Origin: Balaenoptera acutorostrata
Lineage: Eukaryota > Chordata > Mammalia > Artiodactyla > Balaenopteridae
Length of the DNA: 64,000 nt
Assembly: GCF_949987535.1 (NCBI RefSeq)
Contig: NC_080065.1
Location: 40,091,239-40,155,238 of the forward strand
Direction: 5' to 3'
Part shown: piece after piece, positions 22,761 to 32,796 of the stretch
How positions within the stretch are numbered: the stretch's first letter is position 1
Layout: the number at the start of each line of letters is the position of its first letter
Made by a program: the position numbers and the translations under genes
The notes under the pieces: model-generated
Databases searched by the model: none
The model's input: only the letters and a program-made list of their open reading frames with translations
What the model was told of the DNA's origin: nothing

Positions 22761-24154
22761 CATTTTCTTTTGATTAAAAAATACCCACTTTTTCTTTGAT
22801 AGCTGCTTGCTTGGTCTGCCAGCATTTAATGGGGGCTGTCAGTGAGGAAGGAAGGAAGGAAGGATGAGATAGGGCAGTTCTTTCTTAGTTGGGTGGCTTT
22901 GTGCTCTCTGCATCTGGCAGATGGTTAAAGCTTATACTCTTGTGGGATCTGAGATTCTGGATCTTTCACCTGTAACTGTCAAGCATCAGGCAGAGCATTC
23001 TGTTCCCCACATTTAGGGGTCCTCCGACAGCCTTTACTTTGCAGGTGGTCTGCACCACACAGCTCATGCTACTGATCCCCCTCATTCTTCCTCTCTCAAG
23101 GCAGTTTTCTGGGGTAGTATTTAAAATGGCCCTAGCCCTGCTCTCTGTCCATGTGGTCCATATCTGGTCCAAGAGAAATAGCCATAAAACCTAGACCTAT
23201 ACAGACCCTTGGGAGGGTGGTCCAGTCCTGGGGCAGCAGCACATTCCTGCCTCCAGGACCACTGTTAGTTTAGTCTTAATTGCAACTTGGCAATGTCTCA
23301 AGCAGGAGTCATGCCTCATTCCCTGGGAAAAGAAGCACTCTTGGTGTCCTGTTGAAGCCAAACCCTTCTAGATGGAAGGGGGTAATCATTCATCATTTCA
23401 CCACCCTCCTACTACACGCACACACACTCTTAGGAAGGAGGAATTGGGAATCTCAGCACTACTTTCCCAAGGAAATCTTCCTCAAATGCTCCTCCTTACC
23501 CACACACCCATCTTCTATTTTTATGAGTACTGATATATTTAGACTTACTTTGATCATTTTATTTTAATCTATGTATTGCCTGTTTTTTCTTTCTCTGAGT
23601 GTGTTGGATTAATGGAGTTTTCTTCATTTCTTCTTCTGGTTTCGAAGTTATATATACTATTACATTCATTTTAATGGCCTTCCCAAAATATTTAAAATAT
23701 CTAAATGCACACAACTTTACTATTTTTCAGAAAAGTCCAAAGGTGATCAGTCCCTTAACAAGTATAAGAACCTGAGTGCTTTAATTTCCCTCCAAACCTG
23801 CCATCATTTCCATTGTATTATTGTTATTGCACCTTGCTTTTAAATCCTAAAAATATAGTTATTTATGTAATTCAATACTTATTTCGTTTAATTTAACAAC
23901 AAATACTTACAGTACCTCACAGCACTTCTTGGTGCTGGTGATGCCCTCACCCAGTCCCATTTATCTTTTTATTTGACTAATTCCATTGTTTGTTATTGTT
24001 TCTTGTTATTCCCTTTCTGCAGGGTTTAATTTCTTTTTTTTTCTTTTTGTTGAAGTACATCCTTTACTAGTTATTTCAGCAAGGGTCTTTACAAGTAAAC
24101 TTTTAAAGTCTTTTATACCTTACAATGTCTTTTTTTAACCCTATTCTTGAATGG
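22761..24154. other. Anonymous DNA, partly old L1-like
   Basis: Contains a short (GGAA)n run near 22849-22864. From about 23570 the text is T-rich and resembles antisense L1 (TTTACTAGTTATTTCAGCAAGGGTC in parts). No gene was seen. Confidence 0.4.
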
Positions 24155-24170
24155 GAAATATATATGTATG

Positions 24171-24208
<38 letters not shown>

Positions 24209-24215
24209 TATAATA
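24155..24215. repeat. (AT)n/(TG) microsatellite
   Basis: TATATATGTATGTGTG leads into a run of TA units and TGTATATATACATATATA. The whole stretch is self-complementary and could fold as a hairpin. Confidence 0.9.
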
Positions 24216-24494
24216 ATTGAATTGTAAAATATATACTAAATAGTTTAGTTAAAGGATCAACTTAAGTACATCTGAATAGATAGTCAGTTTGAAGATAAAA
24301 CTGAGTCTATCACCCAGAATACAGTTTATGAAGGAAAACTTAAAACACATTCCATATAGGATTAGCTCCTGTGTATTGCTAATAAAATTTACAGAAGCTG
24401 AGAAGACTGAGAATGAACAGAGAGACAATGGCAAAGTATTTTCCAGGCTTGATATATCTATGAGTGAATTTCTTTATATTACCCTACTGGATTT

Positions 24495-24644
24495 TGTGTG
24501 CCCTTTTTTTTTTTTTTTTTTTTTTGCTGTACGACATGGCTTGTGAGATCTTAGTTCCCCCAACCAGGGATTGAAGGGATTGAGCCCAGGCTGTCAGCAG
24601 TGAGAGTGAGGAGTCCTAACCAGGGAATTCCCTGTGTGCCTTTT
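24495..24644 (-). mobile_element. Short CHR-type SINE with target-site duplication
   Basis: The body is 24508-24632, minus orientation. The head GGGAATTCCCTGGTTAGGAC reads from the right end, and a T22 run on plus marks the A tail. Flanks TGTGTGCCCTTTT (24495-24507) and TGTGTGCCTTTT (24633-24644) form a duplication differing by one C. This is the roughly 130-bp short form. Confidence 0.9.
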
Positions 24645-25949
24645 CTAGATAAGGGAACACATCTTTCTTAAATCCTGGACATTTCATATTTTTTCCCATT
24701 CGACCTTTTTTAAAAAATTTTTTTTTAATGCTATCCTGTTCTTGTTTTATGGATTCTATTCCATCCTTTACCTTCTTGCTTGTTCTCAATTATAGCAAAC
24801 TCTTTCCTATCCCAGACACAAAGGGTTTTAATAGCTTAGGACCAGTTTTTATGTTATATTCTCAGTCTGTTGTTTCTGTATCATATATATGGTATGTATT
24901 TGGGCTACACACCTGCGTGTCACTCAGATTTGGGGATCTGATTTCTCCTGGGGAACACTATCCCTGCTCATAGCTTACTGTTGTGGGGAGGGGAGTACTC
25001 AGTTCTGGGCTAAATTCCTGTGTCGGTGATGCAGTGTTTCTGGTTCCTGTTAATGGTACAGCAGCTCTCTGCTTCTCAGTGTTATTCAGAAGACCTGTTC
25101 CAAGTCCCTGCCCTGCACAATGATTGTGGCCTAGATCTTTATAAGATTTTACTAACCATCCCAGGTCCCAAGCCTCAAATATGATGCAATTACCAACTTG
25201 CTACAGATTTGAAATTTCTCTTCATTTCTGACACCTAAAATTTGCTCTTTTCTGTTTAAAAGTTCAGCTTTACTAAAAATAGTTTTGCTGCATTTTGGCT
25301 AGCTATTGTATGTGCTTGGAGTCGTTGGTGTGTTTCACATTTTCAGTCTTCCATATGATCTACAGTTCTTCTGATAACTTAGCACTTGATAATATTTTTA
25401 TGTCCCCATCCTAGTAGTAGCCATTACTTATGTCTTCATGGATCTTTAAAACTTCCTTGACATGCCTTTGTACTTTCTTCTGTATCCTAGCCCATTCTAT
25501 TTCTTAGAATGTTTTCTCTGTGCTGTCCACTTTTCTGCAAAGCACCATCATTTAGGGTCCACCTAGATCCATCCACGTGGGTTACATTTTCTTCTACCTT
25601 CTAACTCAAAGTGATCTTTTTTTTTTTTCATGAAATTCCTGTGGCATTTAATTATTTAAAGGCACAATTCTGCATTAATATCAGGCATTTATTTTCTTTT
25701 CATGCATGCATAGCTGACTTTATCATTTAGTCTGTGATCCCTTTAAGAGAGGGAATATGGATTTTAATTTCTTAATTTCTCTTTTAGCTGCAAGCTCTGT
25801 GCAATATACAGCTTCGTTTAGTAGGTTCTCAATAATTATTAGATTGAATAATTGGCTCTCTCACTGTGTTTAAAGTCCAGAGCATATAGCAGATTGTCAT
25901 TAAACATGTAGATTAATATTTAATCAAGTAAATAATCAGCTCCTCTTCT
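24645..25949. other. Anonymous DNA, no gene seen
   Basis: AT-rich with a T13 run near 25619. Parts near 24720-24960 could be old antisense L1, but no phrase is decisive. Confidence 0.4.
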
Positions 25950-25954
25950 CTGCC

Positions 25955-26165
25955 ATCTTGGTGTAGTAAAGAATGTGGCTTGGAGTTAATATATCTGGGT
26001 TAAAAATCTACTTCTGTTACCTTCAACATAATGATTCTGGGCAGTTCAATTAACTTTAAAGAGTATCTTTTTCCTTACTATTAACTGGGAATAATAATAC
26101 ATATCTCACAGTGTTGTTATGAGAATGAATGAGATAATGTACGTGCAAACATTTTTTTAAATTAA
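25955..26165 (+). repeat. MIR SINE
   Basis: Sense MIR order: GAATGTGGCTTGGAGTTAAT, TATCTGGGTTAAAAATCTAC, TGATTCTGGGCAGTTCAATTA, then AACTGGGAATAATAATACAT and CTCACAGTGTTGTTATGAGA. Confidence 0.8.
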
Positions 26166-26200
26166 CACAGTAGGCAATGTTAGTTGCTATCTGAAAACTT

Positions 26201-27224
26201 TAAATAACCAAGGGGTGATAAAAATCTTATAAAGAAAGATGCAGTATTTTGGGTAAGAAGGGAGATTGAAGGGGGAAAGATGCAATTTCAAAGGAAAGAA
26301 ACACAAAGGAATAAAAACATAAATAAAAAATTAAAAGAGAAGAATTCTTGGATTGAAAAACTGTAGAGTAGGAAAAATATGGACTCTTAGGACAAATATT
26401 GACAGACTAGAATGAAAAGTTATAGTAGAAAAGAACGGCATACTTTTAAAGACCGTTTAACATATGTTGTAAGTGATTGAGATCCACAAAACTAGTAAGA
26501 AATAGTATCTTAAGTCTATTTGAAAACTATTCTCTTGCCTCAGAATTAAATTAATTGCCAAAAAGTCATTCATCTTTTATACATCAGTTGTTGTTTTTAT
26601 TAATTCTCCAAAATAATTTTGGAGGTAAGGGTGTTAGTTAATGTAACCTGAAATATAATAAGCAAAATTACTCATATTGCCCTGACTCGTGTTTCCTTTC
26701 ATATTTTAACTTTAAAAATCTTATTCAAATATACTTCAATATTACTATTATCTCCATAGAAAATATAGAGTTTTTCCTTACAATATAATTTCATTTTTCT
26801 TGTGCTTAATGTCTATTTGTAAATAATCAAATCAGCCCTGAAGATATTTTTTCTCTGTTTTAATATAACTACTGAAAATTAGTGCTTCAATAATTTAGCT
26901 AAAAAATATATGTTAAACACAGCACCATGACATATTAGAGATGGAAATGAATCCCAGACTTGTCTATGTAAACAAGTCAGTAATAACTGTTTTAAAAGAC
27001 ACTGATTACAATAGACACTGATGCTAGAGGAATTCAGAGCAAGAATATCTTTTATCATTGCAACCAATGTTAGAACATGTTAATTTTATCCTAAACTATT
27101 TAATTCATAGACTGCTTTTTAGGGTCCATGAGAGAGCCAACAACTACTAGAAGAATACTGAGGTATGATAGGCCTTTCAATGTAGTGATTTAAAAATCTG
27201 GCTTTTAAATAGTAATATGAGGAT
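26201..27224. other. Anonymous AT-rich DNA
   Basis: No repeat or coding pattern could be supported. The minus frame 26879-27067 has 62 codons and no motif. Confidence 0.45.
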
Positions 27225-27500
27225 AGTAGGTAAGAGCATGGCTATGTTGCACAAGTCCATATTGGCTAGGTTGAAATTCTGCATGGGTTCAAATCCTGCT
27301 ATCACTTCTTATTACCTGTATAACCTTGGGAAAATTACTCAGGCTCTCTGTGTATTCATTTTCTCATCTGTAAAATGGGGAAACTGAGAGTAACTACCTT
27401 ACAGGTTTATTATGGGAATTAAATGTGTTACTATGTATAAAGTGCTTAGAAGAATGCCCGACACATAGCAAATGCCCAAAATAATTAGTTGTGATTATTA
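27225..27500 (+). repeat. MIR SINE, near full length
   Basis: It runs from GGTAAGAGCATGGCTATG through GGGTTCAAATCCTGCTATCAC, TGTATAACCTTGGGAAAATTAC, TCATCTGTAAAATGGGGAAA and AAGTGCTTAGAAGAATGCCC to the 3' ATTATTATT end. It is the best-preserved MIR in the window. Confidence 0.9.
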
Positions 27501-27514
27501 TTGTAAACTCAGTT

Positions 27515-27665
27515 CTTCTATTTCTACCATTGTATAAATTATTTAACACCTCTGAGCTTTAGTTTTCTCATTTGTAAATGAGATAAGTACCTCATGAAAC
27601 TATTAAGTGTGATAATACACATAAAATGTTACAGAATAGTGCCTGGCTTAATAAACATTAGCAAA
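27515..27665 (+). repeat. MIR SINE fragment
   Basis: It starts in the core (ACCTCTGAGCTTTAGTTTTCTC, TTTGTAAATGAGATAAGTACC) and ends GAATAGTGCCTGGCTTAAT. It is a second MIR directly after the first, in the same orientation. Confidence 0.75.
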
Positions 27666-28375
27666 TAAACCTTGAGACCTGTACGCTTATCATAATATTA
27701 ATCATAATATAATTGGGTTATTGGTAATCTAAAACCATTCTTAAATCACTTAAATGTGTTTACTGCATCCCAAAGATTTTAAATCCTGAGCTTCAAGAAT
27801 AACCTTAGAAGCACTAGATTAGAAATCAGGAAATCTAACTTCTAGTTTTGATTTTTCTATTCTTTTTGTGAACTTGAACACTTTGTTTTTTTTACAATTT
27901 CTGGACCTTGGCATCATTTATAAAGTGAAGGAGTGGGTACCTACTTCCATTTTATTTTATAATGAGAAAGTAAGGGACTGTAGTAGATGATGTCTCCTTA
28001 GTGTGCTGGGGTGGTTTTCAGAATGCATTTCTATCTTTGATAGCATGTACTATTAATACAATATTAGTGACATCATGAGTTGAGAGTTTTTGTTAGCCTG
28101 AAATTGCTTCTTTGGAAAAGAGATTACATCTTCAAATGAAATTTTGGAATCTTGCCTTCCCACCTCAACCACAAGGATTATATGCTCCTGTAAGTCTTCA
28201 TGGCAAAAAAAAAAAATTGTGTTTGATTCAAGCCAATTATTTGGAAAATAGGTTAATAGGTTTCAGGGGACCTTTTGTAAATACTATTTTATGTTCACAA
28301 GAATATGATAAGCAAGAAAATAAAATAAATAGACTATCAATGGCATTTTAAGTTTTAAAATAATAATAATGGATG
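27666..28375. other. Anonymous DNA
   Basis: No feature apart from A-runs at 28206-28216. The frame 28112-28351 plus is uninterpretable. Confidence 0.45.
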
Positions 28376-28834
28376 CTGCAATTCCATTTTTTTTTTTTTA
28401 AAGTATTGTCCCTACCCCAGATCTACAGAGTCAGAGACTCTGAGGGTGAAGCCCAATAATCTTGGGGTTTTTTTGTTTGTTTGTTTGTTTTTAATTAATA
28501 GCTACTCTATTTATTTATCTATTTATTTATTTTTAGCTGCGCTGGGTCTTCGTTTCGCGCGAGGGCCCTCTCCAGTTGCGGCAAGCGGGGGCCACTCCTC
28601 ATGGTGATGCGGGGGCCACTCTTCATCGCGGTGCGTGGGCCCCCCACTATTGCGACCCCTCCCGTTGCGGGGCACAGGCTCCAGACGCGCAGGCTCAGCA
28701 GTTGTGGCCCACGGGCCCAGTCGCTCCGCGGCATGTGGGATCCTCCCAGACCAGGGCTCGAACCCGTGTCCCCTGCATTAGCAGGCAGACTCTCAACCAC
28801 TGCGCCACTAGGGAAGCCCTGCAATTCCATTTTT
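28376..28834 (-). mobile_element. CHR-type SINE with a non-SINE 3' extension inside one target-site duplication
   Basis: In minus sense the unit is a SINE (28818 to about 28500) with an (AAAT)n tail. It is followed by about 100 bases that are not SINE, then a second A run (28387-28399), then the duplication. The duplication reads CTGCAATTCCATTTTT on plus at 28376-28391 and again at 28819-28834. The extension holds CCCCAGATCTACAGAGTCAG and GACTCTGAGGGTGAAGCCC, which match the middle of a MER5A element. The minus-sense insertion site CTTT/AAAAATGG fits the L1 endonuclease preference. The SINE itself contains a roughly 26-base direct duplication (GCGGGGGCCACTC twice at 28584-28633). Confidence 0.85.
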
Positions 28835-28839
28835 AAAGT

Positions 28840-29500
28840 CTTTATTTATCTACTGAGATACCCTATCTGTTGAATCACTGTTATCACTTTTTTCTTTCAT
28901 TCTTTGAACATAGTTTCTTTTAATTATTTGAACATATTTATAATAATTACGTTGACGTCTTTATCTGCTAAATTCAACATCTGGGCCCACTAAGAGTCAA
29001 TGTGTATTGACTGCTTTTATTTCTGAGTCACACTTTCCTGTTACCTTATATGTTTTTTAAAATATTTTTGTTGAAAACTGAACATTTAAAATAATATAGT
29101 AACTATTGATCCTGACCTTTGTCTCTGAGTTTTTGTTGTTGCAGAATTTGTGTCCCCTCTGGTATATGACTGTTGATGTGTCTGCTCAGTTTTTTATTCT
29201 TATTTTTCTTTTTAGCTTGGCTTCCTAAGGCTCACCCTTGTGTCTGCATAGCCTAGTGTTTTGGGTTAAGCTTGTGCTCAAATGCTTCAATTCCATAAGA
29301 CTTCTACCCTCTACTAATATGACTGTGTGTGGTTGAAGAGCACATTCAATGTTCAGCAAGTTCTGAAGTCTGCTTTGGCTTTTTCTTTCTGCAGGGCTTT
29401 CTGGCTTTCTCTGCATACGTACATAGTTTTCTGGTCAGCCAAGTCTTATCTACTATATCTATGGCTTTCTCACATACACAAACTGATCTCTGATTAAACT
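28840..29500 (-). mobile_element. Old L1 fragment, antisense
   Basis: TTATTTCTGAGTCACACTTTCCTG, taken in parts, and TTTTTGTTGAAAACTGAACATTT follow a known antisense stretch of old L1 ORF2/3' region. There are no open frames. The right boundary is uncertain. Confidence 0.45.
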
Positions 29501-29597
29501 TTTGGCTGGTCCAGTATTGATCCCTAACTAGATTTCCACTTTAGGCTGGCAAAGCTACAGGTTCTCCCTTTTTGTTTTCTGTGGGATTCACCCTCTT

Positions 29598-29785
29598 GCC
29601 CCCCACTCACACTCCCACCCCCACCCCAATCCCTTGCCTATCCCCTCCTGAATCTTTCTGCTGGTGTCCATGGACAGACTCTCTTGTAAAACTACCAGTT
29701 CTGCAGACTGAGCTGAGCTGGATCAGGAGCGGGGCATGGGGAGGGTGGGAGTGGGGTGGGAGGTGAGGGAGGGGTAGGGGTGATG
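29598..29785. repeat. C-rich then G-rich tracts forming an imperfect inverted repeat
   Basis: 29598-29647 is C-rich on plus (CCCCCCACTCACACTCCCAC) and 29733-29785 is G-rich (GGGGAGGGTGGGAGTGGGG). Each is roughly the reverse complement of the other, about 85 bases apart. The G-rich arm has several GGG/GGGG runs with short loops, so it could form a G-quadruplex. Confidence 0.6.
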
Positions 29786-30426
29786 GCAGTGTCTCAGGCA
29801 GGAAGGATTCAGACTTCTGCTCTTCTTACCCAAAGCTCTAGCAGGTTTTTTTGCCAGCCTCTTCATGCCATAGCCTGAAGGCCCTCTCCTAAGTCTTACA
29901 AAAGCTGGAATATTTTTATAATAATAAAAAATATTCTGATAAACAAAAATTAGAAAGAATGGGACATTCATCTATTTTTCTACCTCAGAGTATATCCTGA
30001 ATCCTGCCTTATAACTAGATTCTAAATCTTAAGGTCTTTTTCTTCTGAGTTTTTCAGCATTTTTTTCAGAAATGCCAGGAAAATGTGGTTCCCTGAATTT
30101 CTTTGTTTTGGAGCCAACCAACAACGCTTACTACCTTTTTTTTTACTCTACAAAGTGAAGATAAAAGCATCCACCTCAGAGAAGACTGTACAGGTTCAGT
30201 AGATATTTTTTGTTAGAGATTTCTGGAATGACTGCTAGGATCTAAAGGGAAACACTAACTTCATTCTTAAGAAGATGACAAAAGAATACAACCAATTTTG
30301 GGGGTGGAGGCACTTGTGAAGGACATGAAAAAACATTAGAAATTGGACCAAACAGTTGTCAGAGATCCCTGAAAAACGTTAGGGTTTTTGAAGGACTTTT
30401 AATTTTCAAGATTTAAGTGACCTACA
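29786..30426. other. Anonymous DNA
   Basis: No gene or recognised repeat was seen. Confidence 0.45.
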
Positions 30427-30562
30427 TTGATTTTTTTTTTTTACATCTTTATTGGCTTAGAATTGCTTTACACTGGTGTGTTAGTTTCTGCTGTATGACA
30501 AAGTGAATCAGCTATATCTATACGTATGTCCCCCAATCCCCTCCTTCCTCTGAAGCAAAACA
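30427..30562 (-). mobile_element. 3' end fragment of a cetartiodactyl L1, antisense
   Basis: The T13 run, then ACATCTTTATTGGCTTAGAAT, TGGTGTGTTAGTTTCTGCTG and ACAAAGTGAATCAGCTATA, are the reverse complement of the 3' ends of the L1 copies at 36540-36610 and 62925-62990. About 135 bases remain, so it is extremely 5'-truncated. No clear duplication was found. Confidence 0.85.
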
Positions 30563-31224
30563 GTAACACACAGGTGGGTGGTTGCTCTTTATAATGAGAA
30601 AGTAAGGTAAGCCAGCCACTCCTTTCAGAAAAACATCCTGTTTTGGTTTTCAGTTGCCTCAGGCAGTGGGCAAAGCTCAAGTGGGTAAATTTGTTTCTGA
30701 AGGGCATTTAATTTGAAAGTTCATTCTCATTTGCTTTGGAAAACATACACATGTACACATGTTTTCTTTCCCTAAGCACAGTGATCAGGGAAGGAAGAGA
30801 GCCAGCAGATGGTAAAACTCTCTCAGTGTGGACTTAGCCACTTCAGGATGATAGACCTTAAATATTGGCATTTTTCAGCTCTGACAAGGAGAAATAGTTA
30901 GCTCTCACATGGGGCAGGGCTGACAGGTGGAAATAGTCCAAACATCATTAAGTGATTTTCTGAAGAGAGACAACTGTCTGTTGAGTAGATGCACCATCAA
31001 AATGATTTGATTCTTCAGCAATATCTTACTCAGTTCAATTTAGGGAGAAGGCATCTGGATTTGTAAAATGTCTGAGAAGTCTTCATAAAGCTCTACAGTT
31101 AGTTCTTGTTTATTTTATTTTTATGTTCTCAGTGTAGGACCTATTAGCTAACTCTTCACAACCATAGATTAGAAATGCTTTAGGGAATGGATAAGATGAA
31201 CTTGTAAGCAGTTGTGTATACATA
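30563..31224. other. Anonymous DNA
   Basis: No feature could be supported. Confidence 0.4.
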
Positions 31225-31348
31225 TATATTTTTTGGCCCCACGGCTTGTCGGGTCTTAGCTCCCAGACCAGGGATTGAACCCAGGCCCTCAACAGTGAAA
31301 GTGCAGAGTCCTAAAAACTGGACTGCCAGGGAATCCCCTGTATATTTT
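31225..31348 (-). mobile_element. Short CHR-type SINE
   Basis: The body is about 31233-31340, minus orientation: head GGGGATTCCCTGGCAGTCC from the right end, middle CAGGGATTGAACCCAGGCCC (B-box region), short T6 tail on plus. TATATTTT at 31225-31232 and 31341-31348 may be the target-site duplication, but in AT-rich DNA this is weak. Confidence 0.8.
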
Positions 31349-31989
31349 CTTACAGTTAATGTATTTGTAGTTTTAAAAAGAGTTGGCTCTTTTAAAAGCT
31401 GGGGAATCTTTTGTGGTATTGTTTATGGTGTTAATTTAATTTGCTTTTTTTTTTTTCAATCAGAGATTATATGTAACCCAAGTTGAATGGATTTTTGGAA
31501 CATTTTAGAATTGCCAGGGATCTTTCAGGATATCCCAACCTATCTCTTCCTTAAGCCATTCCTGGCAGATAGTGGTCCAGTCTTCATATAAAGGTTTTTG
31601 TCAAGAGGCGTTTCATCCTACTTGGAGACCATCAGCTTTATTTTTAACACATCTATACTCAAGTTATGTCACTGTCATTCTATAATAATTGGAGTAAAGA
31701 AACTGTACCAAATATAGAGGGATTTGGTCAGATCCACAATCACATCTGTCAAATACCTATCAGGGATAAATTATGCATTTTGCTTTTATCAAGCTCTGGG
31801 TTAACTCCTCTGTTCTCTCCAGTTTCTGGCAGGCTGAATTATATAAGGGTTAGGAGCACAAGATCCAAAATCACTATCTTTGTTTTGTGACAACTTTTTT
31901 TTTTTTTTTTTTTTACCTTTTATCTCAAAATGGTGATAGTAGTAATGCATCCTTTGAGACTAAAGATTTATATAATAGTAATACTGACA
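31349..31989. other. Anonymous DNA with a T-run
   Basis: No gene was seen. A T20 run sits at about 31895-31914 with no recognisable SINE body beside it. Confidence 0.4.
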
Positions 31990-32255
31990 ACATGCACTGC
32001 TTATTATTTATTAGGCATTGTTAAAGCTCTGTTTAAACACGTTTAATCTTCAAAGTATTTTAATCAAAGTATTTAAACCTCACATGTGTCTTAACAGTTG
32101 GGTATTGTTATTACCCATTTTATGGAAAAGGAAAGTCAAGTATGGAGAGGTCTTGTCGTTTGTCAACATCATGCAACCAGGAAGTCAGTTTCAGGACATA
32201 GAACTAGGCAGCCTCCCTCCAGGACCCATGCTTTCAAACACTTCTGGAATCATCA
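31990..32255 (-). repeat. MIR SINE
   Basis: Antisense MIR: TATTATTTATTAGGCATTGT, TGTTATTACCCATTTTATGG, AAAGTCAAGTATGGAGAGG, then GCAACCAGGAAGTCAGTTTC. It is diverged, but the order is right. Confidence 0.7.
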
Positions 32256-32796
32256 GCACAAAGCTTGCTTTTTTTTTTTTTTTTAGCTTATTTTGTGCTT
32301 ATGGTCATATATTTTTTTTTAAAAAACCCTTTTTACTTTCATGCCTTTAGTTTTTCTTCTTTCTTTCTTTCTTCCTTTTTTTAAATAAATGATGCTTATC
32401 TAGGTAGACATTCCTGTCACTGAATAAAAATAAAGTGCAGTAGTATATTGGAACAAAAACAAACAAACAAAAAAAACAAAATGAATTAGCACAACAATAT
32501 TTTCCAACCCCATTGTGGTATGTAGAATGCCAGTTGTCAATAGAAATTTTCAGTGTTTGCATTATCATAATAATTACTTAAATTATTGTTTATATTGTTT
32601 AACATATTTATCATAATCTTTCATTGTTCTGGCCTCATTGCAGAAGATGTACAATGTAATGAGCTTCCAAGATAATTTTCTTACACATTTAAGTAAATAA
32701 ACTTTATAAAGTTTTTAAGCATTTTCAAATGAAAATATTTCTAAAATATACTATAAAGTATCCTCTATTTAAAAAAAAAAAGATACTGCATCTCAG
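32256..32796. other. AT-rich DNA with homopolymer runs
   Basis: T16 at about 32269, T9/A6 near 32311, and (CTTT)n near 32358. No gene was seen. The A11 run at 32770-32780 borders the next L1 and may belong to its duplication. Confidence 0.4.

Noticed and set aside
24155..24215. Repeated palindromic units that might suggest a CRISPR-like array
   Set aside because: It is an AT microsatellite in a mammalian genome; no spacers, and arrays are not expected here.
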